A stretch of 64,000 nt of DNA from NCBI RefSeq assembly GCF_002906155.1, contig NZ_MUJK01000015.1:62001-126000 (forward strand), read 5' to 3'. The notes beneath the pieces are model-generated. The model had not been told where the DNA came from. It worked only from the letters and a program-made list of their open reading frames with translations, and made no database searches. Below, piece after piece: positions 43,531 through 52,299 of this stretch. Positions within the stretch are counted from its first letter, which is position 1. The number at the start of each line of letters is the position of its first letter. The DNA is from Pseudomonas laurylsulfativorans (lineage in GTDB: Bacteria; Pseudomonadota; Gammaproteobacteria; Pseudomonadales; Pseudomonadaceae). Both the position numbers and the translations under genes were made by a program.

Positions 43531-45150
43531 ATGACGATTTCTCGACGATGGTTCCTCGCGGGCCTGGCGCTGACCGGTGCCGCCGTGCCGGCGGTGTATT
43601 ACGGGCATCGCGAACTGACCAAACCGGACCCGACGATCACCCCCGGCGAAGCTTCGTTCGACGTGGCGGATGTTGCCGGTCAGCGCTTGGCGGATACCTT
43701 GCGCGGGGTCTGGCAGATTCGTTTCGAAGGTCGTGACGCCGGTATCGAAGGTTTGCCGCGAGAAGGCCTGGAATTGTTTCTCGACATCGGCCACAAAGGC
43801 CGCGGCGTCGTGGGCTTCTTCGACACCGCCGAGCGCTTGCGCTCCGCCGAAGAGCCCCGTTACCGGGTGCTCGGCGATCTGTCCGGGGCCAACCCGAAAC
43901 AGCTGAGTTGGCGATTGCTGGGCGCCAGTGGTTGTTGCGATTACGAATTCGACATGACCCTGGACGAGGTCTGGGCCGGTTTCGGTAACGCCGGCAGCGG
44001 CAGTCTCAGTGGGCGCGTGTTGGACCTCAATCGCCCGCTGATGCTGACGGCCCAGGACAATCGCTTCATCGCCGTCAAACGGGTATTCCCCGAAGCGCGC
44101 GAGCGTGCCGGCTTGAATCCGACCCTGCTGGCCTGGCTGGTTTCGCCGCAGCATCGGTTGTTCCACCAGCTCTGGCATGCCACCCGGGACAAGTGGCACA
44201 AGCTGTCCGACGACCAGCGCGATGCCTTGCGCGGTATCGGCTGGCAGCCCGGTCCACGGGACAAGGAGCGCGATGCCCGGGGTGAGCGCAAGGATCGCAA
44301 CGGTTCGGGCGTGGACTTTTTCTTCATGCACCGGCAGATGCTCGGCACGGCGCGGTCGATGCAGGATTTGCCGTCCTGGACGCATTTCCCGTTGCCGCAG
44401 CCGGAACTGGCGCGGGACCGGCGCGGTTTTGCGCGTTACTTCGACAACCACGACGGCACGGCGCTGCCGCCGACCTGGCTGGCCGAGGACGATGACGAGT
44501 ACACGCAATGGGTCAGCGACATCAAGACCCGCGAGACGTATCACAGTAATTTCCAGGTCTGGGAATCGCAGTACCGCGACCCGCGTTATCTGTCGAAGCT
44601 GACCCTCGGCCAGTTCGGCTCGGAGGTCGAGCTGGGCCTGCACGACTGGCTGCACATGCGCTGGGCTTCGGTGCCGCGCGATCCGTCCAACGGTCAGCCG
44701 GTGCCGTTCGCCCGCGATCCCTCTGATTTTTCCGCACGCTGGTTCGCCGCGGAAAACGACTTCCTCGGCGACCCGTTTTCCTCCCATGTGAACCCGATGT
44801 TCTGGCATTTCCACGGCTGGATCGATGATCGCCTCGAGGACTGGTTCCGCGCCCACGAGCGCTTCCATCCGGGGCAGGTCAGCCGGCAGGAGGTCAACGG
44901 CGTGCAATGGTTCGCGCCGGGGCGCTGGGTGGAAATCGATGACCCGTGGCTCGGCCCAAGCACCCATGGCTGTAGCACCACGCCGGGGTTGCAGGCCGGC
45001 AAGTCAGTGGAAATGGACCCGGAAACCATGAAGCTGGCGCTGCGCATCACCTTTGGTGAGGACGAGAAGAAGCTGAAGGACTTGTTCCGCAAGGTGCCGC
45101 AGCGGCCGTGGTATGCGCGTAATCTGAAGGCTAAACAGAGCCAGGCTTGA
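43531..45150 (+). CDS. pvdP: PvdP, periplasmic tyrosinase that forms the pyoverdine chromophore
   Basis: The 539-aa protein (PAO1 PvdP is about the same length) starts at ATG 43531 with a Tat signal (MTISRRWFLAGLALTGAA). An upstream in-frame TTG at 43492 is rejected because it would put a non-signal stretch in front. Copper-binding histidines of a type-3 tyrosinase centre are seen in HRLFHQLWH, FFFMHRQMLG, LHDWLHMRW and NPMFWHFHGWIDDRLEDW. In P. aeruginosa PvdP oxidises the D-Tyr/Dab part of ferribactin to dihydropyoverdine. It is divergent from pvdMNO, with a shared promoter region, and convergent with opmQ. Confidence 0.92.
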   Translation: MTISRRWFLAGLALTGAAVPAVYYGHRELTKPDPTITPGEASFDVADVAGQRLADTLRGVWQIRFEGRDAGIEGLPREGLELFLDIGHKGRGVVGFFDTAERLRSAEEPRYRVLGDLSGANPKQLSWRLLGASGCCDYEFDMTLDEVWAGFGNAGSGSLSGRVLDLNRPLMLTAQDNRFIAVKRVFPEARERAGLNPTLLAWLVSPQHRLFHQLWHATRDKWHKLSDDQRDALRGIGWQPGPRDKERDARGERKDRNGSGVDFFFMHRQMLGTARSMQDLPSWTHFPLPQPELARDRRGFARYFDNHDGTALPPTWLAEDDDEYTQWVSDIKTRETYHSNFQVWESQYRDPRYLSKLTLGQFGSEVELGLHDWLHMRWASVPRDPSNGQPVPFARDPSDFSARWFAAENDFLGDPFSSHVNPMFWHFHGWIDDRLEDWFRAHERFHPGQVSRQEVNGVQWFAPGRWVEIDDPWLGPSTHGCSTTPGLQAGKSVEMDPETMKLALRITFGEDEKKLKDLFRKVPQRPWYARNLKAKQSQA

Positions 45151-45167
45151 TACCGCATTATCGTTCA

Positions 45168-45260
45168 ATCGCTGGCAAGCCAGCTCCTACAGGGTTAGTG
45201 GGTGTACGCGAAATCTGCGAACAACAAAACCCCACTGTAGGAGCTGGCTTGCCAGCGATG
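45168..45260. repeat. REPIN (TAGGAGCTGGCTTGCCAGCGATGG class)
   Basis: ATCGCTGGCAAGCCAGCTCC and its inverse GGAGCTGGCTTGCCAGCGAT. It separates the convergent pvdP and opmQ genes and may act as the bidirectional stop. Confidence 0.88.
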
Positions 45261-45281
45261 GCGTCCTCTCGGACGCCACAA

Positions 45282-46676
45282 TTAAAGAACCTGCCACCCC
45301 CCACCCAACGCCTTGTACAAGGCAATACTCGCTTGCATGCGCGACAATCTCAGTTGCACATTCAGATCCTGCGCCGCATACAGCGTGCGCTGTGTCTCCA
45401 GCACCGTCAGCAGATCCTCGGCCCCCGCCTGGTAGCGGCTTTGCGCGATGTTGAACGCAGTCTGCGCCTGGCTCAGCTCTTCACTCTGCCACCCGCGCTG
45501 TTCATCCAGTCCGCGAATGCTGTTGAGGGCTTTTTCGACGTCGGCGAAGCCGTTGATGATCGCGCCGCGATAGGTCTCCAGCAGTTCTTCCTGATGCGCC
45601 GTGGCTTTGTCGCGCTGGGCACCGAGGCGGCCGTTGTTGAACACCGGCGCGAGCAGCCCGGCGGTGAGGTTGTAGAAGGGGCTGCGCAGGATGTCGTCGG
45701 CCCGGTCGGCGCCGGAGCCGATTTCGGCGGTGAGGGTCACGGTCGGCAGCATCGCGGCACGGGCGACGGTGACGTCGGCTTGTGCTGCGGCCAGTTGCGC
45801 CTCGGCCCGGGCAATGTCCGGACGGCGGCTGAGCAACTGGCTGGGCACCCCGGCGTCGATGGCGGGCCAGGTCAACTGATCGAAGCGTTCCTGACCCAGC
45901 GACAGCGTCTGAACCGGGCGGCCGAGCAGGGCGGCGAGGCTGATTCGCGCATCCTCGGCCTGTTGCTGCACCAGCGGTAACTGGCGTTGCTGCGCCGCTA
46001 CCAGGCTTTTTTGCTGCGCCAGTTCAAGGGCCGTGGCCGAGCCCGAATCGAAACGGGTCTGCACCAGTTTCAACACGCTCTGGGCGTTGGCCAGGTTCAA
46101 CTCGGCGATGCGGCCCTGCTCCTGCAACGACAAGGCTTGCGCGTAGGTGTTGGCCACGCCGCTGAGCAACGTCAATTCCACGGTGGCCTGATCGAACTCG
46201 CTGGCTTTCAGGTTGAATTTCGCGCTGTCGCGAGTGGCGCGCTGGCCACCCCAGAAATCGATTTCGTAGCTGGCGGTAAGGTTCGCGTTGAAGTAGTCGA
46301 CAGCGTTGTTATCGCTGTCGGCATCGAGCTGACTGTAGCCGTTGCCCCGCAGCAGTTTCTGGCGATTGGCGTTGGCCCCGGCCTTGACCTCCGGCAGTTG
46401 CGAGCCGCCGGCAATCACCGTATCGGCCTGGGCCTGGCGCACCCTCGCGATGGCCGCAGCCAAATCGTAACTGCCAAGCCGCGCCTGTTCGATCAGGCGA
46501 CCCAGTTGCTGGCTGCCGAAGCGATTCCACCACTGCTGGTTGTCATGGGTGGCGCCAGCGGTGTGCGGCGATTGCCAGGTGGCCGGTGGCGCAATGCCGC
46601 TGTCGGGGCGCTGGGCCGGGCTGCCGCAGGCACCGAGCAGCAGGCACAGGGTTAACACACTGAGTGTCGGCTTCAT
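45282..46676 (-). CDS. opmQ: OpmQ, outer-membrane channel lipoprotein of the PvdRT-OpmQ pump
   Basis: A 464-aa outer-membrane factor of the NodT/OprM type. The start at 46676 gives a lipoprotein signal (MKPTLSVLTLCLLLGACGS) with the lipobox Cys at residue 19. The two family repeats are visible (ATRDSAKFNLKASEFDQATV and LARAGAE-like SRYQAGAEDLLTVLETQRTLY). It is last in pvdR-pvdT-opmQ, 7 bp after the pvdT stop, without an obvious Shine-Dalgarno, so it may depend on translational coupling. In P. aeruginosa the pump secretes and recycles pyoverdine from the periplasm and also expels non-iron metal complexes. Confidence 0.9.
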   Translation of the reverse strand: MKPTLSVLTLCLLLGACGSPAQRPDSGIAPPATWQSPHTAGATHDNQQWWNRFGSQQLGRLIEQARLGSYDLAAAIARVRQAQADTVIAGGSQLPEVKAGANANRQKLLRGNGYSQLDADSDNNAVDYFNANLTASYEIDFWGGQRATRDSAKFNLKASEFDQATVELTLLSGVANTYAQALSLQEQGRIAELNLANAQSVLKLVQTRFDSGSATALELAQQKSLVAAQQRQLPLVQQQAEDARISLAALLGRPVQTLSLGQERFDQLTWPAIDAGVPSQLLSRRPDIARAEAQLAAAQADVTVARAAMLPTVTLTAEIGSGADRADDILRSPFYNLTAGLLAPVFNNGRLGAQRDKATAHQEELLETYRGAIINGFADVEKALNSIRGLDEQRGWQSEELSQAQTAFNIAQSRYQAGAEDLLTVLETQRTLYAAQDLNVQLRLSRMQASIALYKALGGGWQVL

Positions 46677-46683
46677 GGAGAGA

Positions 46684-48657
46684 TCATTCACTGGTAAGGG
46701 CCGTGACCGGGTCAAGTCGGGCAGCTTTGCGGGCCGGCATGTAGCCGAAAACAACACCGGTGACCAGGGCGCAGCCGAAGGCGCCCAGCACCGCTATCAG
46801 AGAGAAGGCGACTGCGACTTCGCTGAAAATCAGCACGCCTCCAACGATCAGCGCCAGGGCAATCCCGGTGAGGCCGCCCACCACCGAGAGCATCACCGCT
46901 TCGGTGAGGAACTGGCGCAGGATGTCGCGCTGGCGGGCGCCGGTGGCCATGCGGATACCGATCTCGCGGGTACGTTCGCGCACGGTCATGAGCATGATGT
47001 TCATCACACCGATCCCGCCCACCAGCAGCGAAATCGCCGCAATCGAGCCGAGCATCAGCGACAGGGTGTTTTGCGTGCGTGCCTCGGCCTGGATCATCGC
47101 CGCGTTGTTGGTCAGTTCGAAATCGTGCTTGCCGTTGTGCAGGCGCAGCATCAGTTGCTCGATGGCTTTTTCGGTTTCCTTGACCTTGCGTGCGTCTGCG
47201 GCGGCGATGGCGATGTACTCCGGGTTGTGAGTACCGAACAGGCGCACGCTCGCGGCGGAGTAGGGGATGGCGATGCGGTCGTCGCTGTCGGAGTCGCCGG
47301 AGCTGGCGCCTTTTTCCGCGAGCACGCCGACCACCTGGAAGGGTACGTTTTCGATCAGGATGTACTGGCCGATCGGATTGGCCACGTCCTTGAGCAGCTT
47401 GGTCCGCACCTTGTGGCCGATCACCGCGACCGCTGCGGCGTTTTGTTCATCGGCGTGGGTGAAGTAGCTGCCTTCGACCACCGGCCAGTTGAAAATGGCC
47501 GGGAAGTTGGTGTCGTTGCCACCGACATAGCTCATGTGATCGAGGTTGCCGAAGCGCACCCCGGCCTCCTGGCCGTTGACCGGCATGATCCGCATCACTT
47601 GGGGCAGGCTGGCAATCGCCGCGACCTCATCGAGGGTGACGATGCCCATCGGCGTGCGCGGGTTGGGCGCCGAGCCGCTGAGGTAAATGATGTTGGAACC
47701 GAACGCGCCCATCTGCGCCATCACCTGGCGCTTGCTGCCTTCGCCCACGGCCAGCATCACCACCACCGAGGCGACGCCTATGATGATCCCGAGCAGGGTC
47801 AGCGCGGTGCGGAACTTGTTGATCCACATCACCCGCCACGCCGCGTGCACGGCATCGACCAATTCGCCTTTCCAGGCGCCAGTGGCTTCTGCGCCTTCGC
47901 TCAGGCGCTTGCGCAGGTCGACGGCCTGTAGCGCACCCGGGTTGGCCGAGTGTTGCGCGGCAGGGTTGTCCCGGGCGCTGTCGCTGATGATCAGGCCGTC
48001 GCGGATCTCGATGATGCGTTTGGCCCGGGCCGCCACTTCGCGGTCGTGGGTGATGAGGATCACCACGTGGCCCTGGCTCGCCAGTTCGTCGAGCAAGGCC
48101 ATGACCTCGGCGCCGCTGTGGCTGTCGAGCGCACCGGTGGGTTCGTCGGCCAGAATGATGTGGCCGCCATTCATCAGTGCACGGGCAATCGACACCCGCT
48201 GCTGTTGCCCGCCGGAGAGCTGATGCGGGCGATTGCCGGTGCGCGAAGCCAGGCCGAGACGGTCGAGCAGGGCGGCGGCGCGGGCGTGGCGTTCGGCGGC
48301 CGGGGTGCCTGCGTAGATGGCCGGCATCTCGACGTTTTCCTGGGCCGAACCCGACGGAATCAGGTGATAGCCCTGGAACACGAAACCGAAGGCTTCACGA
48401 CGCAGCCAGGCCAGTTCGTCACTGTCCAGGGCGGCGACGTTTTCCCCGGCGAAGCGGTACTCGCCCGAGGTCGGGCGGTCGAGGCAACCGAGGATGTTCA
48501 TCAGCGTGGATTTGCCGGAACCGGAAGCGCCGACTATCGCCACGAACTCACCGGCATGGATCGACAGGTCGATGCCGCGCAATACGTGAACTTCAGGCGC
48601 GTCGCCACCGCCGTAGGCTTTGCGGATGTCCGAAAGGTCGATCAGGGGCGTCTGCAT
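46684..48657 (-). CDS. pvdT: PvdT, MacB-like ABC transporter of the PvdRT-OpmQ pump
   Basis: This 657-aa fusion has an N-terminal ATPase and a C-terminal permease, as in MacB. Walker A is GASGSGKSTLMN, the signature is LSGGQQQRVSIARAL and Walker B is ILADEPTGALDS. The permease has one TM helix near residue 285, a large periplasmic domain and three C-terminal helices, with GGIGVMNIMLMTVRERTREIG before the last two. It energises the tripartite pump with PvdR and OpmQ. The ATG at 48657 immediately follows the pvdR stop codon, so the two are translationally coupled. Confidence 0.92.
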   Translation of the reverse strand: MQTPLIDLSDIRKAYGGGDAPEVHVLRGIDLSIHAGEFVAIVGASGSGKSTLMNILGCLDRPTSGEYRFAGENVAALDSDELAWLRREAFGFVFQGYHLIPSGSAQENVEMPAIYAGTPAAERHARAAALLDRLGLASRTGNRPHQLSGGQQQRVSIARALMNGGHIILADEPTGALDSHSGAEVMALLDELASQGHVVILITHDREVAARAKRIIEIRDGLIISDSARDNPAAQHSANPGALQAVDLRKRLSEGAEATGAWKGELVDAVHAAWRVMWINKFRTALTLLGIIIGVASVVVMLAVGEGSKRQVMAQMGAFGSNIIYLSGSAPNPRTPMGIVTLDEVAAIASLPQVMRIMPVNGQEAGVRFGNLDHMSYVGGNDTNFPAIFNWPVVEGSYFTHADEQNAAAVAVIGHKVRTKLLKDVANPIGQYILIENVPFQVVGVLAEKGASSGDSDSDDRIAIPYSAASVRLFGTHNPEYIAIAAADARKVKETEKAIEQLMLRLHNGKHDFELTNNAAMIQAEARTQNTLSLMLGSIAAISLLVGGIGVMNIMLMTVRERTREIGIRMATGARQRDILRQFLTEAVMLSVVGGLTGIALALIVGGVLIFSEVAVAFSLIAVLGAFGCALVTGVVFGYMPARKAARLDPVTALTSE

Positions 48658-49830
48658 TCAGCCGCCACTCCCGTCGACCGGGCCGATCAGCAGGTGATCG
48701 CCTTCTTGCAGGCCATCGAGGATCTGCACCCGCAGGCGGTCACTGATGCCGGTGCGCACGTTGCGCTGTTCGATGCTGCCATTGCTGGCGACCACTTGCG
48801 CGGTCTGCAGGTCTGGCTGAGCGCCCGCCTGCAGGGCGGCGATCGGCGCGGTGAGGACGTTCTGCGCCTGGTTGGCGACGAAAAACACCTGGGTGGTCAT
48901 TTCCGCCATCAACGCGTTGTCGGCGTTGTCGACATCCAGCAACACGGTGTAGAGCACCACGCGGGCACTCCCGCTTTTGCTGGTGCTGGCGGGGCTGCCG
49001 CCGCCCTGGCTGGTCTGGTCCAGCGGCTTGGGCGGGACGGGGAGGATCTGCCGCACGGTGCTGGTCCAGCGTCGGGTGCCGCCGCTCAGGGTGGTGAACC
49101 AGGCGTGCATGCCGGGTTGGACGTGGCCGATGTCGGCTTCCGAGACCTCGGCCCATACGGTCATGGGCGACAGCTTGGCGATGCGCAGGATCAGCGGCGT
49201 CTGCTGTTGGGCGTTGAGGGTCTGGCCGACCCGGGCATCCAGCGCGACCACAGTGCCGGCCATAGGTGCATAGATCCGCGTGTAGCCCAGCTCCGCCTGA
49301 TCGCTGCGCAGGTTGGCTTCGGCCTGGCGGATCTGTGCCTGGAACATGTCGATGCGCGCCTGGGTCACGCGCAATTCAGCCTGGGCGGTCTGCACGTCTT
49401 CTTCACGGGTGGCACCGCCAGCGGCGAGGTTCTGTTGGCGCTGGTATTTCTGCCGGGCCAGTTCGTGTTGCGCCCGTTGTTCCTGCAGCTGCGCCTTGAG
49501 GTTTTCGATGGAGAACCGCCCGGCATCAAGTTTGGCCTGTTGCGTGGAAGGGTCGATCTCCACTAGCAACTGGCCCTCCTTGACCACGTCACCGACTTCC
49601 ACATGGATCTTGTGGATCTGCCCGGAGGCTTGGGCGCCAACGTCGACGTAGCGTCGCGGTTGCAGGGTGCCCAATGCCGTGACGCTGCTTTCAATGTCGG
49701 CGCGGCTGACCTGGACGGTGGCGAGCTGGTCGCGTCCCGGCGGGATGAATTGCCAGGCGGCGACGGCAACTACAGGGATCAGGCAAAGTGCTGCGAGCAG
49801 GGCGCGTCGGGTCTGTCGGGGACGTTTCAT
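48658..49830 (-). CDS. pvdR: PvdR, periplasmic adaptor of the PvdRT-OpmQ pump
   Basis: A 390-aa MacA-like membrane fusion protein. The chosen start at 49830 gives an N-terminal anchor (RRALLAALCLIPVVAVAAW). It then shows the first half-lipoyl motif (GTLQPRRYVDVGAQASGQIHKIHVE), a long helical hairpin with repeated Gln/Lys/Arg (SIENLKAQLQEQRAQHEL), and the second lipoyl half (YAPMAGTVVALDARVGQ). Upstream frame extension runs through the PvdS box and was rejected. First gene of the operon, with a perfect PvdS box 79 bp upstream. Confidence 0.92.
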   Translation of the reverse strand: MKRPRQTRRALLAALCLIPVVAVAAWQFIPPGRDQLATVQVSRADIESSVTALGTLQPRRYVDVGAQASGQIHKIHVEVGDVVKEGQLLVEIDPSTQQAKLDAGRFSIENLKAQLQEQRAQHELARQKYQRQQNLAAGGATREEDVQTAQAELRVTQARIDMFQAQIRQAEANLRSDQAELGYTRIYAPMAGTVVALDARVGQTLNAQQQTPLILRIAKLSPMTVWAEVSEADIGHVQPGMHAWFTTLSGGTRRWTSTVRQILPVPPKPLDQTSQGGGSPASTSKSGSARVVLYTVLLDVDNADNALMAEMTTQVFFVANQAQNVLTAPIAALQAGAQPDLQTAQVVASNGSIEQRNVRTGISDRLRVQILDGLQEGDHLLIGPVDGSGG

Positions 49831-49909
49831 GCAGGGTTCCGGCCTAGGAAAATCGGCCCGTCGTTTAGCGGCGGGGAGACCGGGGCGCAGACGGGGAGCT
49901 GTCCTGTTA

Positions 49910-49933
49910 ACGATGAACCGAGCGCGGAATTTA
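49910..49933 (-). promoter_or_regulatory. PvdS iron-starvation box of pvdRT-opmQ (perfect TAAAT-N16-CGT)
   Basis: On the minus strand CCTAAAT (TAAAT at 49933-49929) is followed after 16 bases by CGT (49912-49910). The pvdR start is 79 bp downstream of it. Confidence 0.8.
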
Positions 49934-49950
49934 GGCGACGACACAAACCA

Positions 49951-50051
49951 CTGTAGGAGCGAGCTTGCTCGCGATGGCCGCAAGGACGACACGTTAAATC
50001 AGAAAGTACGCATCTTCGTTCACGACCATCGCGAGCAAGCTCGCTCCTACA
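49951..50051. repeat. REPIN (GTAGGAGCGAGCTTGCTCGCGATGG class)
   Basis: CTGTAGGAGCGAGCTTGCTC on the left and GAGCAAGCTCGCTCCTACA on the right. It lies between the divergent pvdR and fpvI promoters, 17 bp from the pvdR PvdS box. Confidence 0.88.
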
Positions 50052-50096
50052 TGGATCGAGACTATTTGTCGGGCAAGGCGACGCAGCACTTTAAAT

Positions 50097-50118
50097 CTAT
50101 ATGAGAATTACTATAAAT
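50097..50118 (+). promoter_or_regulatory. Candidate Fur box upstream of fpvI
   Basis: TATATGAGAATTACTATAAA at about 50098-50117 has the AT-rich hexamer pattern of Fur sites (consensus GATAATGATAATCATTATC), with several mismatches. Fur control of fpvI is established in P. aeruginosa and fits the position about 100 bp upstream of the start. Confidence 0.5.
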
Positions 50119-50215
50119 TACGCGACTCGAACTGCCACTATCGTGCCACTGCTTGTTTCAGCGGTCGTACAAAGGGCTCAAGGAATGAAACCGCACCCCC
50201 GTGCGGACGGGAGTC

Positions 50216-50698
50216 ATGTTGGAAAACTACTATCGCGAGCTGGTGTGTTTCCTGAACGCCAAGCTGGGCAACCGCCAGGTGGCCGAAGATGTGGTTCATG
50301 ACGCTTATCTGCGCGTGCTGGAACGGACCAGCGATGCGCCGATCGAGCAGCCCCGCGCATTCCTTTATCGCACCGCCTTGAATCTGGTCATCGATGACCA
50401 CCGACGCAACGCCTTGCGGCGCGCCGAGCCGCTGGACGTACTCGACAGCGAAGAAAGCTGCTTTACGCCTTCGCCGCACAAGGTCCTCGATCACGGCCAG
50501 CGCCTGGACATGCTCCAGCGTGCCTTGGCGGAACTGCCACGGCTGTGCCGCGAGAGCTTTCTGCTGCGCAAGATCGAGGGCCTTTCCCATTCGGAAATCG
50601 CCGGGCAACTGGGTATTTCCAAAGCCCTGGTCGAAAAGCACATTGTTAATGCCATGAAGCATTGCCGTACACGAATGCGACTGTGGGATGCCCACTGA
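50216..50698 (+). CDS. fpvI: FpvI, iron-starvation ECF sigma factor for the pyoverdine receptor
   Basis: The 160-aa protein is an ECF sigma factor with region 2 (NRQVAEDVVHDAYLRVLER, RAFLYRTALNLVIDDHRR) and region 4 (LPRLCRESFLLRKIEGLSHSEIAGQL). The start at ATG 50216 (MLENYYREL) is supported by GGGAG six bases upstream; an in-frame GTG at 50201 would add five residues. In P. aeruginosa FpvI drives fpvA transcription and is held by the anti-sigma FpvR until FpvA binds ferripyoverdine. Here no fpvR is adjacent; pvdA follows on the same strand after 134 bp. The alternative name PvdS does not fit: PvdS has a different N terminus. Confidence 0.85.
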   Translation: MLENYYRELVCFLNAKLGNRQVAEDVVHDAYLRVLERTSDAPIEQPRAFLYRTALNLVIDDHRRNALRRAEPLDVLDSEESCFTPSPHKVLDHGQRLDMLQRALAELPRLCRESFLLRKIEGLSHSEIAGQLGISKALVEKHIVNAMKHCRTRMRLWDAH

Positions 50699-50709
50699 AC
50701 CCGTACGGC

Positions 50710-50733
50710 TAAATTTCTTTTCATTGTCCTCGT
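50710..50733 (+). promoter_or_regulatory. PvdS iron-starvation box of pvdA (perfect TAAAT-N16-CGT)
   Basis: GGCTAAAT (TAAAT at 50710-50714) is followed after exactly 16 bases by CGT at 50731-50733. It lies about 100 bp upstream of the pvdA start, and 11 bp after the fpvI stop codon. Confidence 0.85.
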
Positions 50734-50832
50734 TCCTACTCAACAGACGACCTGTTGTCCTGCCCAAGGCCGGTCAGGTCACTTAGGTTCAATGCCCCCG
50801 CTTTTGAGGGGAACATCCAGAGGACACTGGAA

Positions 50833-52170
50833 ATGACACAGGCAATTGCATCGCCCCTCGTTCACGACCTGATCGGCGTCGGTTTCGGCCCGTCGAACCT
50901 GGCACTGGCCATCGCGTTGCAAGAGCGCGGGGCGAGCCAGGGCAACCTGGATGTGCTGTTTCTCGACAAACAGGCCGACTACCGTTGGCACGGCAACACC
51001 CTGGTCACCCAGAGCGAGTTGCAGATTTCCTTCCTCAAGGACCTGGTGACCCTGCGCAATCCGACCAGCCCTTACTCGTTCGTCAATTACCTCAAGGCCC
51101 ATGGGCGCCTGGTGGACTTCATCAACCTGGGCACCTTCTATCCGTGCCGCATGGAGTACAACGACTATCTGCGCTGGGTCGCCGGGCAGTTCACCGCGCA
51201 AAGCCGTTACGGCGAGGAAGTACTGACCATCGAGCCGGTGCTGCACAACCATCAGGTCGAGGCGCTGCGGGTGATTTCCCGCGATACGAGCGGGCACCAG
51301 CATGTGCGCACTACCCGTTCGGTGGTGGTCAGCGCCGGTGGCACGCCACGTATTCCCGAGGTGTTCAAGGCGCTCAAGGATGATGGCCGGGTGTTCCACC
51401 ATTCGCAGTATCTGGCGCAGATGGCCAAACAGCCGTGCGTAAACAACCAGCCGATGAGCATTGCGATCATCGGTGGCGGGCAGAGCGCGGCGGAAGCCTT
51501 CATCGATTTGAACGACAGCTTCCCGTCGGTGCAGGTGGACATGATCCTGCGCGGCTCGGCACTGAAGCCAGCCGACGACAGCCCCTTCGTCAATGAAGTG
51601 TTCTCGCCGGAGTTCACCGACCTGGTGTTCCAGCAGCCCGACAGCGAGCGCGAGCGACTGGTGAACGAGTACCACAACACCAACTATTCGGTGGTGGACA
51701 TCGATCTGATCGAGCGCATCTACGGCATTTTCTACCGGCAGAAAGTCTCGGGCATCGCCCGTCATGCGTTCCACACCCTGACCACTATCGAAAAAGCCAC
51801 GGCCAGCGAGCGCGGCATCGACCTGGTGTTGCGCAACAACGCCACCGGTGAGGTCTCGGTTCGTCACTACGACGCCGTTGTCCTGGCCACCGGTTACGAG
51901 CGGCAGATGCACCGCAAGTTGCTGGCGCCGCTGGAAGAGTACCTGGGTGATTTCGAGGTCGATCGCAACTACAAGCTGATCACTGATGAACGCTGCAAGG
52001 CCGGCCTCTACATGCAGGGCTTCTGCCAGGCCAGCCATGGTCTGAGCGATACCTTGCTGTCGATCCTGCCGATCCGTGCCGATGAAATTGCCGGCTCCTT
52101 GTATGAGCACGGCAAGCATCGCGGGCATGGGCGGTCGGTGGTGGATTTGTTGTTGGCGACGGCCAGCTGA
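50833..52170 (+). CDS. pvdA: PvdA, L-ornithine N5-monooxygenase
   Basis: The 445-aa flavoprotein hydroxylates ornithine at N5 with NADPH and O2, giving the OH-Orn that the last NRPS module uses. Motifs: FAD-binding GVGFGPSNLALAIAL, NADPH-binding IAIIGGGQSAAEAF and the C-terminal ATGYERQMHRKLLAPLEEYL block. The start at ATG 50833 (MTQAIASPLVHDLIG) has GAGGACACTGG upstream; the longer frame has no support. PAO1 PvdA is 443 aa. A perfect PvdS box lies upstream. A REPIN with an IS insertion follows its stop codon by about 25 bp. Confidence 0.94.
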   Translation: MTQAIASPLVHDLIGVGFGPSNLALAIALQERGASQGNLDVLFLDKQADYRWHGNTLVTQSELQISFLKDLVTLRNPTSPYSFVNYLKAHGRLVDFINLGTFYPCRMEYNDYLRWVAGQFTAQSRYGEEVLTIEPVLHNHQVEALRVISRDTSGHQHVRTTRSVVVSAGGTPRIPEVFKALKDDGRVFHHSQYLAQMAKQPCVNNQPMSIAIIGGGQSAAEAFIDLNDSFPSVQVDMILRGSALKPADDSPFVNEVFSPEFTDLVFQQPDSERERLVNEYHNTNYSVVDIDLIERIYGIFYRQKVSGIARHAFHTLTTIEKATASERGIDLVLRNNATGEVSVRHYDAVVLATGYERQMHRKLLAPLEEYLGDFEVDRNYKLITDERCKAGLYMQGFCQASHGLSDTLLSILPIRADEIAGSLYEHGKHRGHGRSVVDLLLATAS

Positions 52171-52299
52171 GATTTGTAGCGTCCGCGAGGGTGTCATCGC
52201 CGGCAAGCCGGCTCCTACAGTAGATTTGCGTCGCAACGAATATTCCCTGTAGGAGCCGGCTTGAACTGGTCAAGTAATCCCGGACACCGATTACGGTGT

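Noticed and set aside
47950..49566. Plus-strand open frame opposite pvdT and pvdR
   Set aside because: Antisense shadow of a MacB/MacA-type gene pair.
50216..50698. The ECF sigma gene as pvdS
   Set aside because: N terminus MLENYYREL and neighbourhood match FpvI. I recall PvdS with a different start and longer protein.
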